A DNA stretch of 64,000 bases from Micropterix aruncella (GCA_944548615.1 OX155973.1:20329228-20393227); one strand, 5' to 3'; positions 13,763 through 25,282 are shown, counted from the first letter of the stretch. Made by a program: numbers and translations. Notes: generated by a model not told the origin, from the letters alone.

Positions 13763-14310
13763 TCCTACTAATATTATAAACGCGAAAGTTTGTAAGAATG
13801 TATGGATGTTTGTTACTCTTTCATGCAAAAACTACTAAATGGATTTTGATGAAACTTTACAATAATATAGCTTACACCTCAGAATAACACATAGGCTATA
13901 ATTTATAAAGATATAGTGTGAATTATCTAAAATATAATGATAACTGTCAAGTAAGTAGGAAAAAAATCTAAGAAATTGATATTCGAAATTTAAATTCTAA
14001 GCGTCAACATATTATAGAAAATTTTCTCCTACTATCCTACTAATATTATAAACGCAAAAGTTTGTAAGAATGTATGGATGTTTGTTACTCTTTCACGCAA
14101 AAACTACTGAATGGATTTTGATGAAACTTTACAATAATTTAGATTACACATCAGAAAAAACACAAAGGCTATAATTTATAAAGATATAGTGTAAATTATC
14201 TAAAATATAACGATAACTGTCAAGTAAGTAGGAAAAAATCTAAGAAATTAATATTCGAAATTTAAATTCTAAGCGTCAACATATATGTTAAAATTTTTCT
14301 CAACAATAAA
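13763..14310 (+). mobile_element. two tandem Helitron 5' ends
   Basis: Two Helitron left ends in head-to-tail order: TCCTACTAATATTATAAACG starts at 13763 and again at 14035, each followed by about 250 bp of closely matching sequence (TGTTACTCTTTCA.GCAAAA, ATGGATTTTGATGAAAC). Neither unit shows the 3' CTAG end. The reverse complement of the same 5' end is found at 40663-41141. Non-autonomous and 3'-incomplete. Confidence 0.82.
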
Positions 14311-14339
14311 TAATAATTAAATAATAAATTTAGAAAATA

Positions 14340-14695
14340 GAGTCCAATTCGGTGGTTAAGTAACCCGACCATGTTGCCACAAGCCTAGGAAATGGAAATA
14401 TTTTCCTGAAAGTGTGGAGCTCGCCAAGACGTGTGGCCGACGTGGCGGGTATCGGGCTAAATACCTCCAATCATGATGATGAACACTACAACCTTACCAC
14501 GGCCCCCAGTCCCCAGCAGCCCCACTAGCCCGAGCCACGGCAGCGGTTACCGTAACGGCGGGGCAGGGGGTGCTAAGAATCTCTGGGTACGATCAGGCTG
14601 CCAAACCAAACTAACCGATCCGGATGGAGAGTGATTGGAGAGGCGTATGCCTAACGGTGGGCGAATGCGCGCTGATGATGATGAAGAAGAAAAAG
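14340..14695 (+). mobile_element. RTE-type LINE-derived element (3' end)
   Basis: It ends with GATTGGAGAGGCGTATGCC, then GTGGGCGAATGCGCGCTGATGATGATGA, the usual form of lepidopteran RTE-clade LINE 3' ends. The preceding GC-rich stretch (14490-14600) has no intact frame. It is probably a short, internally deleted or 5'-truncated copy. Confidence 0.65.
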
Positions 14696-15256
14696 TAGGA
14701 AAAATATCTGCCATCTGCGAGCTATTCTGGCGTGCGCCGCAAAAACCATTGGAGTTACACGTATATAATATACAATGGAAATGTTTATCTTAAATAGCCC
14801 TACAAAATAGCCAGCGACAGCATATATCTATATTTTATGTGTAAGCCATTATCGCCAAAATAGTGAACCATAAATACAATAAAAAATTTGTTAGTAATAA
14901 ATTATTATATCAAAATAAATACTTTTATCACATCTGGTATCTAAAGTAGATAAATTTTGTCTTTTACAGTACATCATTTGGACAAATTTGGACAAGTATT
15001 TGAATAGTTATGACGATAACCAACCGAGTGCGCGATATTACCTGGTGATTTTTTAATATATTTTTTTAATATTAAAAAAATAATTTAAATCGTTAGGTCA
15101 TGTTTATTGGTCATATTATAATTATCAACAATTATGAATTCTTATCAAAATAAGTTCTTTATCTCAAGTGTTTAAAACAAAAGACTTTTACCTTTTACTG
15201 AATAAATAGTTAAAGAGATAATACGACATAGGTATGGAACCGCGACCGTGTCGTAA
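14696..15256. other. unassigned AT-rich DNA
   Basis: 15060-15180 repeats motifs found inside the Helitron at 15257-15957 (AATCGTTAGGTCATGTTTATTGG-type sequence), so a Helitron fragment lies next to the complete copy. Otherwise nothing recognised. Confidence 0.4.
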
Positions 15257-15957
15257 TCTATACTTCTATACTAATATTATAAAGAGGTAAAGTTTGTGAC
15301 GTTGTAGGAAGTAATCTCTGGATCTACTGAACCGATTTTGAAAATTCTTTTACGAATAGAAAGCCACGTTATTTGTGAGTGTCATATGGCTATATATTAA
15401 TCCGAAAAATGAAAAGACTTTTTCGTGGTCGTTGGATTTACAAAGTAATTCGGAGAAAAACAGTCGAATGAAAACGTTTCTTACGAACGCTACTTTAACA
15501 ATGAGAGATATATGATTGAGTTCTAGAGAAAAGTCTAAATTTTGTATTTAAGTCACAAAAAGTAGTTTTTTATATTTAAAAAATAATTTAAATCGTTAGG
15601 TCATGTTTATTGGTCATATTATCAACAATTATGAATTCATATCAAAATAAGTAAGTTTATCGTCTCAAGTGACAAAAGACTTTTCCCTTTTACTGCATAT
15701 AATTTCCATTTTACTGCATGAATGGTTAAAGAGATAAGGCACTCACAAATAAGACACTCACAAGAAGACACTCACAAATAACGGTAATATATTCAAATTG
15801 GCATGCAAATACATACATACATATGCAGTAAAAATATAACCCTTCTTTTGACAGTCAGGAAATAAATCATAGCACTCAATACTAACCGAACCACACTCAT
15901 AATTTCATCACAAGTAAAAATTTTTACCGCCCAACGAAGTGGGCACGGGTCAGCTAG
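15257..15957 (+). mobile_element. non-autonomous Helitron, complete copy 1
   Basis: The left end is TCTATACTTCTATACTAAT at 15257, with an alternative start at 15265. The right end is a GCCCA/TGGGC hairpin, ACGGGTCAG, then CTAG at 15954-15957, with host T following and A preceding 15257. That matches the A^T insertion rule and the 5'-TC/3'-CTAG termini of Helitrons. About 0.7 kb, no Rep/helicase. Relatives lie at 20367-21127 and 51730-52375. Confidence 0.87.
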
Positions 15958-16330
15958 TAATATATAATATCGATAACATTAATACACGATAACACACAAT
16001 AATAACTTTTTGTTTCTACCCCCAATAACCAAAAAAAATATTTCTAGATAACAACAAAAAAATAAATACATGAAGTAAAGATATTGAATAGTCTTTTGTT
16101 AGATAATTGTAGTTGAATTATCCAGATATGATATCTCCAATTTACCTTACTTGAAAATTCTCAATGTTGTGCTTAATTAGATTCTAGATGTACGATTTCA
16201 TTTCATGCTTTATGGGTAACTGATATACTTAGTCCACATATAGTTAGGCTATACTCGACTTGCGTATTGGTTTGAGAAGCTAGGGACGGTTTGATAAGAC
16301 TTAAGTATTGGCTTGGTTATGATAAGAAGA
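15958..16330. other. unassigned AT-rich DNA
   Basis: No gene or repeat identity seen. Confidence 0.35.
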
Positions 16331-16339
16331 ATAAAACCA

Positions 16340-17060
16340 TAATAGTATTCAGTATTCAGTATTCAATTTATTCATTCAGAATATACAATAAAAGAATGAA
16401 TTATGAATTAAAGCTAATTATAGCATATTAGAATTCGTCAGTTGCTACTAATATATTAATATATGTTGATATAAAACTATTAAAGCATAAATATTAATTC
16501 GACAATAGCGTTGACAAAAGTCGGCTTTACAAGGCAAACAAATAAAATTAAAAAAATAGAACTGAATTCTTGTACATGAGTATACATATAAAATAGATAA
16601 TTATTATAGGAATATTAATAGGCACTTTATACAAAAAATAATCACACAATAGAGAGTATCAAAACAAAATTGGAAAAAAACAACGTATGTATATGATCAG
16701 GTATGTTACGTTACATATTGTAATCTACATATTAAATATTAAATTCATAATATTATTATTAAAAAATAAGAACTAATATGAGGTACCTGAAAGTTACATA
16801 TTAATGTTATTCCCATTTGAAAGAATTGGCATGCTCAAAAAAATCACCAGCTTATAGAAAGCATGTGTGGATTGCAGCTTTTGTTTAATAAAACTTTTAA
16901 TCGACTTTGTTTCCATCTTTCTTGTGTAGAGTGGTAGCTGGTTAAAGAGCTTATAGCTCAAATATCTAAAGGACTTTTGTGTCTGCATAAGGCGTACTTT
17001 AGGCAGGATTACATCATCACGTCTGCGTGTATTGTCGGAGTGCATATTCCCGTCTACCCC
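16340..17060 (-). mobile_element. LINE 3' end, 5'-truncated
   Basis: The minus-strand frame 16794-17045 encodes a LINE C-terminal tail (NTRRRDDVILPKVRLMQTQK, SFRYLSYKLFNQLP, KSIKSFIKQKL), of the type that follows reverse transcriptase in Jockey/CR1-group proteins. It stops near 16794 and is followed on the minus strand by an AT-rich 3' UTR running to an AATAAATTGAATACTG-like tail near 16340. The catalytic region is absent. Confidence 0.68.
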
Positions 17061-17313
17061 TTGTTTTTTAATATTTGATTTAGCATATAGTAGACATTTT
17101 AAATTATATTCAAACGTAAAAGTCAGTATTTTGTACTTAAGAATGTATGGTTCGCAGTGCGTGTCACGGGATACTCCTGCAATAATTATGTGAGCATGTT
17201 TTAATTAAGAGAACTATAAAAGTATATTAAGGCTTAATAATATTATATAAGAGTAATAAATTCAATGGGAATTTTCTGAATTTCCAACTAGTGACAATTA
17301 AGGTAATCGATAA
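17061..17313. other. unassigned AT-rich DNA
   Basis: Between the LINE and the transposase fragment. No feature seen. Confidence 0.35.
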
Positions 17314-17541
17314 TTATTGGTACAAGTTACTGTATAAGAGATCGAAATTTTCGGCAGTTCTATTCAATATGGGCTCGCATCCACATTGTGAATAGTCCAC
17401 ATTGCGAATAGTCCTCTCGGTAGGACGATTATGGCGACCGTAAAATGGGCGAAGCGCGCGGTACGTTGCCCGAACAGAACACCCATTTCGATAAAACAAT
17501 TTTATTATTTGCACGTGTTGTTGAATGCTATATCCATCCAT
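17314..17541 (-). pseudogene. mariner-like transposase N-terminal fragment
   Basis: A minus-strand frame starting ATG at 17541 encodes MDGYSIQQHVQIIKLFYRNG, then ATYRALRPFYGRHNRPTERT, the helix-turn-helix N-terminus of insect mariner/Mos1-like transposases (DUF4817-type). Identity is lost after about residue 47 (IRNV), where an unrelated tail (VDYSQCGCEP) follows. The catalytic domain is absent. The usual protein is about 340-360 residues; this is 75. Confidence 0.75.
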
Positions 17542-17629
17542 GGTGATTTGGCAAAACAGACTTAATAAATGACAACTAATTTGACAGATGTAGCTTCAAC
17601 AAGTTGGCCGCTTTCAACTGTCAAAGTTC

Positions 17630-17722
17630 GGAAGTCCCTCTTGGAAGACCCTTTACAACCTCAAGCTGCGGGACACGAAAATGTGCAGGTTCTGCCAAGG
17701 GGCAGAGAAAACTCCCCTGCCC
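17630..17722 (+). pseudogene. LINE RNase H-tail relic, second copy
   Basis: The plus strand encodes TLYNLKLRDTKMCRFCQGAE, closely matching the relic inside hAT 1 (minus strand near 10440). It is cut off immediately by MITE C at 17727. Only the terminal Cys cluster remains. Confidence 0.65.
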
Positions 17723-17726
17723 CTGC

Positions 17727-18049
17727 AAAATAGTTCATGCGAACGAGACAGAGCAGTGCGTTAGAGCGGAATGTAAAATGATCGATCGAATAACCCCCCC
17801 CCCCACACAAAAACTACCTGCCGAACTTAAAACCATCTCAATTAGTTTGATAACATTCCATCCGCTGTTAGATTACGCCGCTTTATGTTCGATCGGTAGA
17901 TTCATGCTGGAAAAGTAACAACTGCTCATTTTATAATTCGCTCTGTATATATTCCGCTATATATTCTGCATGTTATAGTCCGTATTCCCCTATATCGCTG
18001 GCATGAACTAATTCCGATTTTAGTTCACGAAGAGACGCAATCGGGCCCA
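17727..18049. mobile_element. MITE C, copy 2 (left end truncated)
   Basis: The right end TTCACGAAGAGACGCAATCG followed by GGCCCA is intact, while the left side begins internally at CATGCGAACGAGACAG. It contains a C-homopolymer (about 17797-17805). Non-coding. Confidence 0.75.
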
Positions 18050-19129
18050 TCAAATGTTTTATAAGGCTGTTTGAATAAGATGTTATTATTAAAGAAGTTG
18101 TTAAAAAGATGTTCCGACCTAGTGACCTGCTGATATTTTATAATGGTAGACTTAATGAGATTAATAGGAGGATTACGATTCGACAACTGCCGCATTGATT
18201 AATATATCGATTAATCAGAACGATGACTTAATAATGACTACACGAATAGGAATGGATATATTATAGAACGGATCACGCAAGTAACCTGTTACTAATAATT
18301 TGTTTAAAAAAATATAATAATTCAACGGCACACAGCGAAAATAAAAAAACCAAGGCAACTTGCCCTGTGATATAGTAGTTAGGTAAGCCTTGATACACAC
18401 AGTTTTGTTAGAAAATTTACTGTGACCAGTCAGTTTTCAAGGTTCAAAATACTTGCTACGACCTCAGTCTATTCGAATGCGTAACCGTCAAGTCAGGTTT
18501 ATTTGTGTTGACAATTAAAAATACTACAGGTTTGAAGACTTTTTGTCAGGTTCTTTGTAAGCTATATTCGGCTCTGACTTAAAACCAACCTTTTGCTTTA
18601 TTGCCTTAATTCTTTTTATTTTGTTTTAAAAAAATGCTTATTATAAAATAAGCCAGTTTGAAGGATTTCCTATACTTGCCATAGTAAAACTGATATTACA
18701 TGATTTACCTTAAAAGGTATAATGGTTTAATTCATTTGCACAGCTTCACATTTTTTATAAATTTTTAATACATTAATGCATGTATAATTTATAATTTAAA
18801 TGTATACATTTTTAAAGACAAAGGTTTTAATAAATGTATAAAATCTTATAACAATAACTTGAGCTGGTAAAATGCCATAGCAGGTATAAATAAAAACAGT
18901 AGAAATAGTTTGTTTATTTATTTCTACTCTTTATTGTAAAATGTCACGATGGGCGGTTTTATCATCATCTAACAACCCACCAAAGAGACAAAATTTAAAA
19001 AGAAATATTCAGTCATAGAATAGTTAAAGAAAACTATTACGTATATAAAATTACAACAATAGGAAGTAAATATATTAAAAAAGAATAAAAATACCGAAAG
19101 ACATTTTATTTGACACTAAACACACTATA
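18050..19129. other. unassigned AT-rich DNA
   Basis: About 1.1 kb with no recognisable domain, tRNA or repeat match. A 61-codon minus frame at 18215-18400 is featureless. Could be unique host DNA. Confidence 0.35.
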
Positions 19130-19357
19130 TTTATGTTAATTTATTGACATTTGGACATTTAGAAAACTACTTACTCCACATTTGGACAGTTAGGGTACCG
19201 TATAATAATCAGGATGACATAATGGTTTTAACAATATCACACAGTTCTAAATCGGTCCAAGCGTTTAGAAGCTATGGTGGAATAAAGAAGCGGAAAATAT
19301 ACATAGATGAACACTGAAAATATTATACTCCTTATTTGTTGGGCAGCCGCGTAAAAA
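19130..19357 (-). repeat. dispersed repeat A, copy 3
   Basis: Contains ATTTGGACATTTAGAAAACT, CAGGATGACATAATG, TTCTAAATCGGTCCAAGCG and the GGGCAGCCGCGTAAAAAA end. Non-coding. Confidence 0.65.
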
Positions 19358-19984
19358 ATTGAAAACAAATAGTCAGTCGTAGAATACAATTTTAAATGTT
19401 CTATCTATGATAATCAAAATGATTGAATTTTATAATAAAATATATAGTCTATAGTTCAAGAAACACATGTTGTAATAAAAATAGTCATAAGGAATTAGCA
19501 AATTCAATTGTGCCCAAGTCCTTAGTAGAATAAATTAGGATCTGAATTAGAATATCCTGGAAATTGAACATCTCCAAGACTTTGGCGCACAATGGAATCT
19601 TATTGTAAAACAGGTTCGACTGATACAGGAAACTATTTCTAGGATTCGATGCAGGAGCGGTCTGTACCGATATTCACTACTCTCGCAACAAAAATTGATA
19701 GGTGATAATACTTAACACTGGTATGGTCAAAATTAGGTGAAAGGACAATGGACAAAAATGAATGGGTGCTGGTCCCACCTCTCCAATAACAATACTCTAT
19801 TTACCATTAGGAAGATATATATATCTAAAATTATTATGACTGCTACAACTTACCTCAATTATGAGCCGTTTCGGAATTTTGAAGTTCGGAATTTTCCTAA
19901 ATATAGCTAACTACACGAAAACCCCATTGCCAATTGTTTAAATGTATAATTTGCAGTGAAGATCCATAAAACATAGTATATTAT
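19358..19984. other. unassigned DNA
   Basis: No gene or repeat identity recognised. Confidence 0.35.
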
Positions 19985-20047
19985 AAATAGGATAGATATA
20001 TTATAAATAGTCAAACAACCGCGATTGTCTTCGATTTCATATAGTAT
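19985..20047 (+). mobile_element. Penelope-like element 3' terminal fragment
   Basis: TTATAAATAGTCAAACAACC, then GCGATTGTCTTCGATTTCAT matches the extreme 3' end seen at 53611-53650 and 30550-30595. Only about 60 bp remain. Confidence 0.6.
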
Positions 20048-20366
20048 ATTATGATGTGCAATGGGCACACCATTTTGAACAGCTGACCTTAGCATATTGC
20101 ATATGTCAGGATACAGAGCGGAAATGAAATGAAATCATAAGGCACATTACAGAGTTCAAGAAATATATTCCAGTATTTTCCCTCCATATACTGCTGACAA
20201 ACCCAAGCATTCTTAAAAAGATATATTTGGTGCTCACGGAGCGTATGTAGTTCATCGTTCCGGGTATTCTGCGACGGTTTTCGTTTAAATAGTTATTAAA
20301 AATACAATGCCTGGATGTGTTAGGTGCCCTAGGGGATATAGGTAATTAGCCGAATTTATTAGGATA
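20048..20366. other. unassigned DNA
   Basis: No gene or repeat identity recognised. Confidence 0.35.
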
Positions 20367-21127
20367 CTAGCTGACCCGTGACCACTTCGTTGGGCGGTAA
20401 AACTTTTTACTTGTGATGAAATTATGTGGTTCGGTTAGTAGGTACTTAGTGCTATGATTTATTTCCCGACTGCCAAAAGAAGGGATATATTTTTACTGCA
20501 TATGTACCTATGTATGTATTTGCATGCCAATTTGACTATATTACCGTTATTTGTGAGTGTCTTCTTGTGAGTGTCTTATTTGTGAGTGTTTTATCTCTTT
20601 AACCATTTATGCAGTAATTATATGCAGTATGCAGGAAGTTATATGCAGTAAAAGGGAAAAGTTTTTTGTTTTAAACACTTGAGACGATACATTTACTTAT
20701 TTTTATATGAATTCATAATTGTTGATAAAATGACCAATAAACATGACCTAACGATTTAAATTATTTTTTTAATATAAAAAACTACTTTTTGTGACATAAC
20801 TATAAAATTTAGACATATCCTGTCGCTGACTTTTTTGTAGGCATTACCAAGCTCTACAACTTTTCTCTAGAACTCAATCATATATCTCTCATCGGTAAAG
20901 CAGCGTCCGTAAGAAACGTTTTCATTCGACCGTTTTTTCTCCGACTTACTTTGCAAATCCAACTACCACGAAAAAGTCTTTTCATTTTTCGGATTAATAT
21001 AGTCTATGACACTCACAAATAACGTGGCTTTCTATTGGTAAAAGAATTTTCAAAATCGGTTCAGTAGATTCAGAAATTACTTCCTACAACCTCACAAACT
21101 TTACCTCTTTATAATATTATATATAGA
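20367..21127 (-). mobile_element. non-autonomous Helitron, complete copy 2
   Basis: On the minus strand the element runs from TCTATATATAATATTATAAA (21127) to a GCCCA/TGGTC-type hairpin, CACGGGTCAG and CTAG (20370-20367). It is bordered by A on the 5' side and T on the 3' side as Helitrons require. The interior matches 15257-15957 (AATCGTTAGGTCATGTTTAT, AAGTAGTTTTTTATATT). No coding capacity. Confidence 0.87.
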
Positions 21128-21865
21128 TAACTCAGAAACGGCTCATAATTGAGATCAGTCGTTATAGTAATAAATGTTCTACATGATGAGATGATGAGAT
21201 GATATATAATAAATATGATGAGATGCTACAATACAGCTATTGTAGCATCAGAAAAGTGGGCCCAAGATGTCCATTCCCTTTTCGATATAATGAATGATAA
21301 GTTTAGCTGGCATCCCTTTGCCTCTGAAATACCACTACCCTTAAGCTTATCAGCAAAAACCAGGAGTATGTTGTAATTGGAAAACTTCTCCTTGTGCAAA
21401 CAAACAGAGACATCTCTTCGACGTTCTCACGCTTGATAAAGTTTCCTCCGAGAATATTTGTGGCGAGATTCGCCTTGTAATGAACGGTAAGTTTCTCGTT
21501 AATTATTTGCGGTGCAAGTTGGCAGCACTAAAAGAGGCCGTTTGACAGGATGTCGAGCGAGCGGGAAGCCACCGCTGCCAACCGACCGACCGACCGACCG
21601 ACTGTTATGCGGAATGAAAGTTGCCCAACTGGACCTCTTCAGTGTAGCAGACACTCACAGAGATCTGTTTAACTTTCTTGTTATGTGATACTGGAGAAGT
21701 GGAGATAGAGAAATTTTACATTACAGATATTTAACTAGAGTAGATAGTAGTAACTACGCTTTTATACATTTATGCTACGATTAATGTAGCAAATATAATA
21801 TTAATAATATGTATTGATATATTTAAATAACATGTATGTTTGACTACTTTATATAACGTTATAAA
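21128..21865. other. unassigned; short tandem repeats
   Basis: GATGAGAT-type repeats lie at 21184-21226 and an (ACCG)n tract of five to six units at 21581-21603. 21490-21660 is GC-richer and unmatched elsewhere. No gene called. Confidence 0.4.
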
Positions 21866-21950
21866 ATGGATAAAAACGAATTTACCGCTTGAATTGTGTA
21901 GCACCCGACGTTTCGGCACTGTTGCAACCGCCGTTGCGAATTTTGAAAAT
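21866..21950 (-). mobile_element. Penelope-like element 3' fragment
   Basis: The reverse complement reads AACGGCGGTTGCAAC, then GCCGAAACGTCGGGTG and CGGTAAATTCGTTTTTATCC, the same 3' coding/UTR boundary as the arms at 25785 and 53464. Diverged and 5'-truncated. Confidence 0.68.
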
Positions 21951-22115
21951 CCACCATGGGAAAGTAAGATTGTGTTTTGAATAGCATAATGGGATTTTGA
22001 AACTGCACCCAGTGGTTAGTTCCGCTATACTATATGTGTTCGCAAGTCGTCGATTTTTTCGCGAAAGCTTTAGGGAGCTGAAGACTGAAAAAGGTTGGGA
22101 AGTAATGGGTTAATC

Positions 22116-22734
22116 CAGGACTTCCCAACCGGTGGGGCGTGCCCCCCCGGGGGGGGGGGGGCGTAGAGAGAACTTAGGGGGGACATGAAGTGTTTGGATA
22201 TTTTAATCTAATTACTTATCATTGTTTATTATTTAAAAAACACACAGATTTAGTCGCGCCATCTAGTTCCAATGGTCAATGTTCTGCAATTACCAAAAGA
22301 TGTTCTGCAATTACCAATTACCGGCAATGAAAGATGACTTTCACCTCTTGACTTTGGAGAAATTTTGGATAAAACGCTTTCTCCTTAATCCAAAAGTTGC
22401 CACTCTTGCCTTGCGAATACTTCTGCCATTTTCTTCGACTTACTTATGTGAAACCGGATTTTCAGCATTAGTGTAAATTAAGACTAAGCAGCGAAATCGT
22501 CTTGCAGTCGATAATGATTTGATGATAGCTTTGTCAAAAATAGAACCTGATATCGACCAACTGGTTCAAAAAATGCAGGCGCAAACATCCCATTCATAAA
22601 TAATAAATCGTGTGAAATAAATGTCGTAAAAATAATTTGTGTTTTTTATTGAAACAATAAATAAAAATATAGGGGGGGCATGATTTTTTTTTATAATCCG
22701 GGGGGCACCATGCAAAAAAGGTTGGGAAACCCTG
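22116..22734 (+). mobile_element. internally deleted hAT element 2, perfect 8-bp TSD
   Basis: The termini are CAGGACTTCCCAACC (22116) and GGTTGGGAAACCCTG (ending 22734), with a perfect GGTTAATC duplication at 22108-22115 and 22735-22742. The interior keeps the C-terminal transposase block: KFWIKRFLLNPKVATLALRI, LLPFSSTYLCETGFSAL, a stop, then NRLAVDNDLMIALSKIEPDI. This is the hAT dimerisation region found in ZBED/SCAND3-like proteins. G and C homopolymers flank the ends. 619 bp versus about 2.5-4 kb for autonomous hATs. Confidence 0.92.
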
Positions 22735-22799
22735 GGTTAATCTATCCTGTTATTTTTTTTCTACGAGTTAATAGCGTTCTCTAGTCGTTTAGAAGTAAG

Positions 22800-23260
22800 A
22801 AGGCGAACCACTATCGTTTGAAGATATTTTTTGTTTGTTTCACGAAAACTTCCAAAAATTCAAATAATTTTACTTTCCAGCCCGCCAGACTACGAAGGAA
22901 AGATGGGAATATTTTGTTTTGAGATGAATACGGAAATATCGAAATTCAGCCCCCTGAGACGATTAAGACCATTTCCAGACGGAGGTCCGTCTGTGTGTCT
23001 GAATGTCTATGTGTCTGGCTGTGTGTGTGTATTCCTCCACGATAGCGCCTAAACGCTTAATACGATTAAGCTGTAATTTAGCATGCAGGTATCATTTTGT
23101 CATGGCTAGATTTAAAAAAAGTTGTGGTTGACATTGTTCCAAAATAGGGCACACTAGCCATTATTTAATCTCGAAATATTGGACTTAGAGACTTGAAATT
23201 TGGTACTGAGACACATTGTTGGGCCGAAATGACATAAAATTTTCATTGCATTTTTACTGT
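22800..23260 (-). repeat. dispersed repeat E, copy 2
   Basis: Shares TGTGTATTCCTCCACGATAG, CGCCTAAACGCTTAATACG, GCATGCAGGTATCATT, TGGACTTAGAGACTTGAAAT with the other E copies (reverse orientation). Contains a GT-rich stretch. Open frame 22831-23052 within it is not a gene. Confidence 0.6.
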
Positions 23261-24120
23261 TCGCGCTCGTCGTAGAATATCAATTCAATTTTTCAATTCT
23301 TTATTGAGAAATCACACAGTATTACAGTACCTAATAACATTATTTTAAATGTATGCAGATTTACAACAAATAAAACCGGTTACGGATTTCAATAAAATTA
23401 CATAAATTATGTTTTTTTTTAAACTACTTAATAAAACTAATGTACCTTCAATTTTAGAACTACATAAGAGTCTAGTATGCAGGGTGTGTGTGTGTATGTG
23501 TTTGTGGGAGTGTTTTGAGCGTTCAAGTGTGGAGTGTGAGCGTGTATGATATTAGTAATGGCGTATATAAAATATAATAATAATAATAGTAATCAATAAA
23601 AATAGCTGAAAACGAATAGTCATCTTATTGTATCGGTTAGGGTTTGATTTACGGAGTATTTGTAAGTGATTATGAAATTATTAAACTTATTAATACCATT
23701 TAAATGGGTATTATAAAGCTCACAGCACATATCCCGTTTAATCAGGTCAATTTCCTTCCCAAAGGAACGTCACGCTCCAAAGTACTTCCATAAGTCCGTG
23801 TCTATCTGCCGGGAAATTTATGTGGTGTCATAACCGATTTTTTAATATCCAAAACAAATTAATTAAAAGAAAAACGTATGGACACTTCAAACCCTTGAGT
23901 CCCAGGATTCATAACCCTTGAATTTTGGCCAGTGAACGACCCACCAGGGCGGCCTACATTCTAATTACGCTGCAATTTATTAAAGAAACTCATGCTGAAA
24001 CTTATGCAACGGAATCGTTGAAAATATAGCCGATGGGCGATGACCGTTAAGCTACATAATTTCGAAGCCCAGTTCAGCTCGCGTATACACGAATTATCTC
24101 ATCCATTGACATCGTTTATT
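23261..24120. other. unassigned; possible LINE 3' tail and GT-rich tract
   Basis: 23285-23420 has a reversed A-rich/AATAAAG-like character of a minus-strand LINE tail. 23480-23540 is GT-rich. No frame of note. Confidence 0.35.
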
Positions 24121-25212
24121 TTGTAACTATTCTATTTCAACACCGCTTTTGCACCGAGTATTTCTACGTTCAAGAGCTGTTTCAATGAAATGCTATTTTA
24201 ATAGAAGATTACAAGGAGTAAATATATTAAAAAGAATAAAAAACCCGACTGCTGTTACAGCAAGCGAATTATTGTCTGGACGGTCTGCGCACCGTGCGGC
24301 GTAAGCCAATCGACTGTGCACTCTGACTAACATCTTGCGGTGTCGACTACAACGGGCGAGCCCGTCACCACAGGACGTTTTAACGATTAGTCGTTCTATC
24401 GCCCTGCAGTGAGCGTAGAAGACTTTGGACAATAACAATCCAACGTCTAGCTACGCCACAACCTGTGAGAGTCCAACGCCTTACCGCGAGTTAGCCAGGA
24501 ATAAACCCGGCGGGCTCGAGATACTCGCGCCCTCACTTCCAATTGTGACCAGATTTCTCCGGTCTCTCGATTGGTTCCGAGTTCGAGGTCGCTTGCGCGG
24601 TCCTCTCCCTTACGAAGCGGTGAAACGGAGTACACCGAATCTATCGCGGACCAAGGCGTCCTTTGCCCGGCTCTGAACCGGGATCGGATGGCCAATGGTC
24701 AATTCAAGAGCAGTCGCCGTAAGGTACGCAACCACCCCCGCTCTATAGGAAACAATACAGTTCCCAGACTCCCCCGACTGTTAGTCGGAGAGCACAATCG
24801 ATTGGCTTGCGCCGCACGGTGCGCAGAACGTCCAGGAGCGCCAGAGGTTTGATTCCCAGGGGAGACTGGTTGACCCAGTGTCCTACCCAGGACACTGGGT
24901 CAACCAGTCTTACGACAAGGACTTACGGGCTTGTGGCGTAGCTAGACGGTGGACTGTTTTGTCCCCAAGTCTTCTGCGCTCACTTCCAGGAAGATAGAAC
25001 GACTAATCGTTAAAACTTCCTGAGGTGACGGGCTCGCCCGCTGTAGTCGACAACCCAAGTTGTAACTATTATATTTCAACACCGCTTTTGCACCGAGTAT
25101 TTCTACGTTCAAGAGCTGTTTCAATGAAATGCTATTTTAATAGAAGATTACAAGGAGTAAATATATTTTAGACTAAAAAACCCGACTGCTGTTACAGAAA
25201 GCGAATTATTGT
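24121..25212. mobile_element. composite element F between 153-155 bp direct repeats
   Basis: The same sequence occurs at 24121-24275 and 25060-25212 (TTGTAACTATT.TATTTCAA to GCGAATTATTGT). Between them lie nested inverted repeats: 24280-24330 pairs with 24780-24840 (GCGCACCGTGCGGCG core), and 24345-24432 pairs with about 24950-25055 (GACTACAACGGGCGAGCCCG, TTTAACGATTAGTCGTTCTA). A perfect 21-bp hairpin sits at 24863-24910. Open frames inside are by-products of GC-rich repeats. A diverged partial copy lies at 6160-6460. It could be a TRIM-like element or a DNA element plus duplication; class unresolved. Confidence 0.65.
24863..24910. repeat. perfect 21-bp-arm hairpin
   Basis: The left arm 24863-24883 (AGACTGGTTGACCCAGTGTC + C) and right arm 24890-24910 are exact reverse complements around a TACCCA loop. 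It follows GGTTTGATTCCC (24846-24857), which resembles a pol III box B. Lies inside element F. Confidence 0.9.
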
Positions 25213-25282
25213 ATTTATAATTATTTTTATTACGGGCTTTTCATAAAATATTTGTAGCTTATGTACTTATCCATATATTTCA

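Noticed and set aside
14660..14695. Hammerhead ribozyme from CTGATGA and GAAA-like bases
   Set aside because: CTGATGATGATGAAGAAGAA is the simple end of an RTE-type tail; flanking helices are missing.
24193..25124. Overlapping frames in element F as genes
   Set aside because: GC-rich inverted repeats produce long frames on both strands; none shows a domain or conserved start.
24121..25212. LTR retrotransposon
   Set aside because: Direct repeats exist, but no TG..CA ends, primer-binding site, polypurine tract or target duplication could be shown; kept as an unclassified composite.
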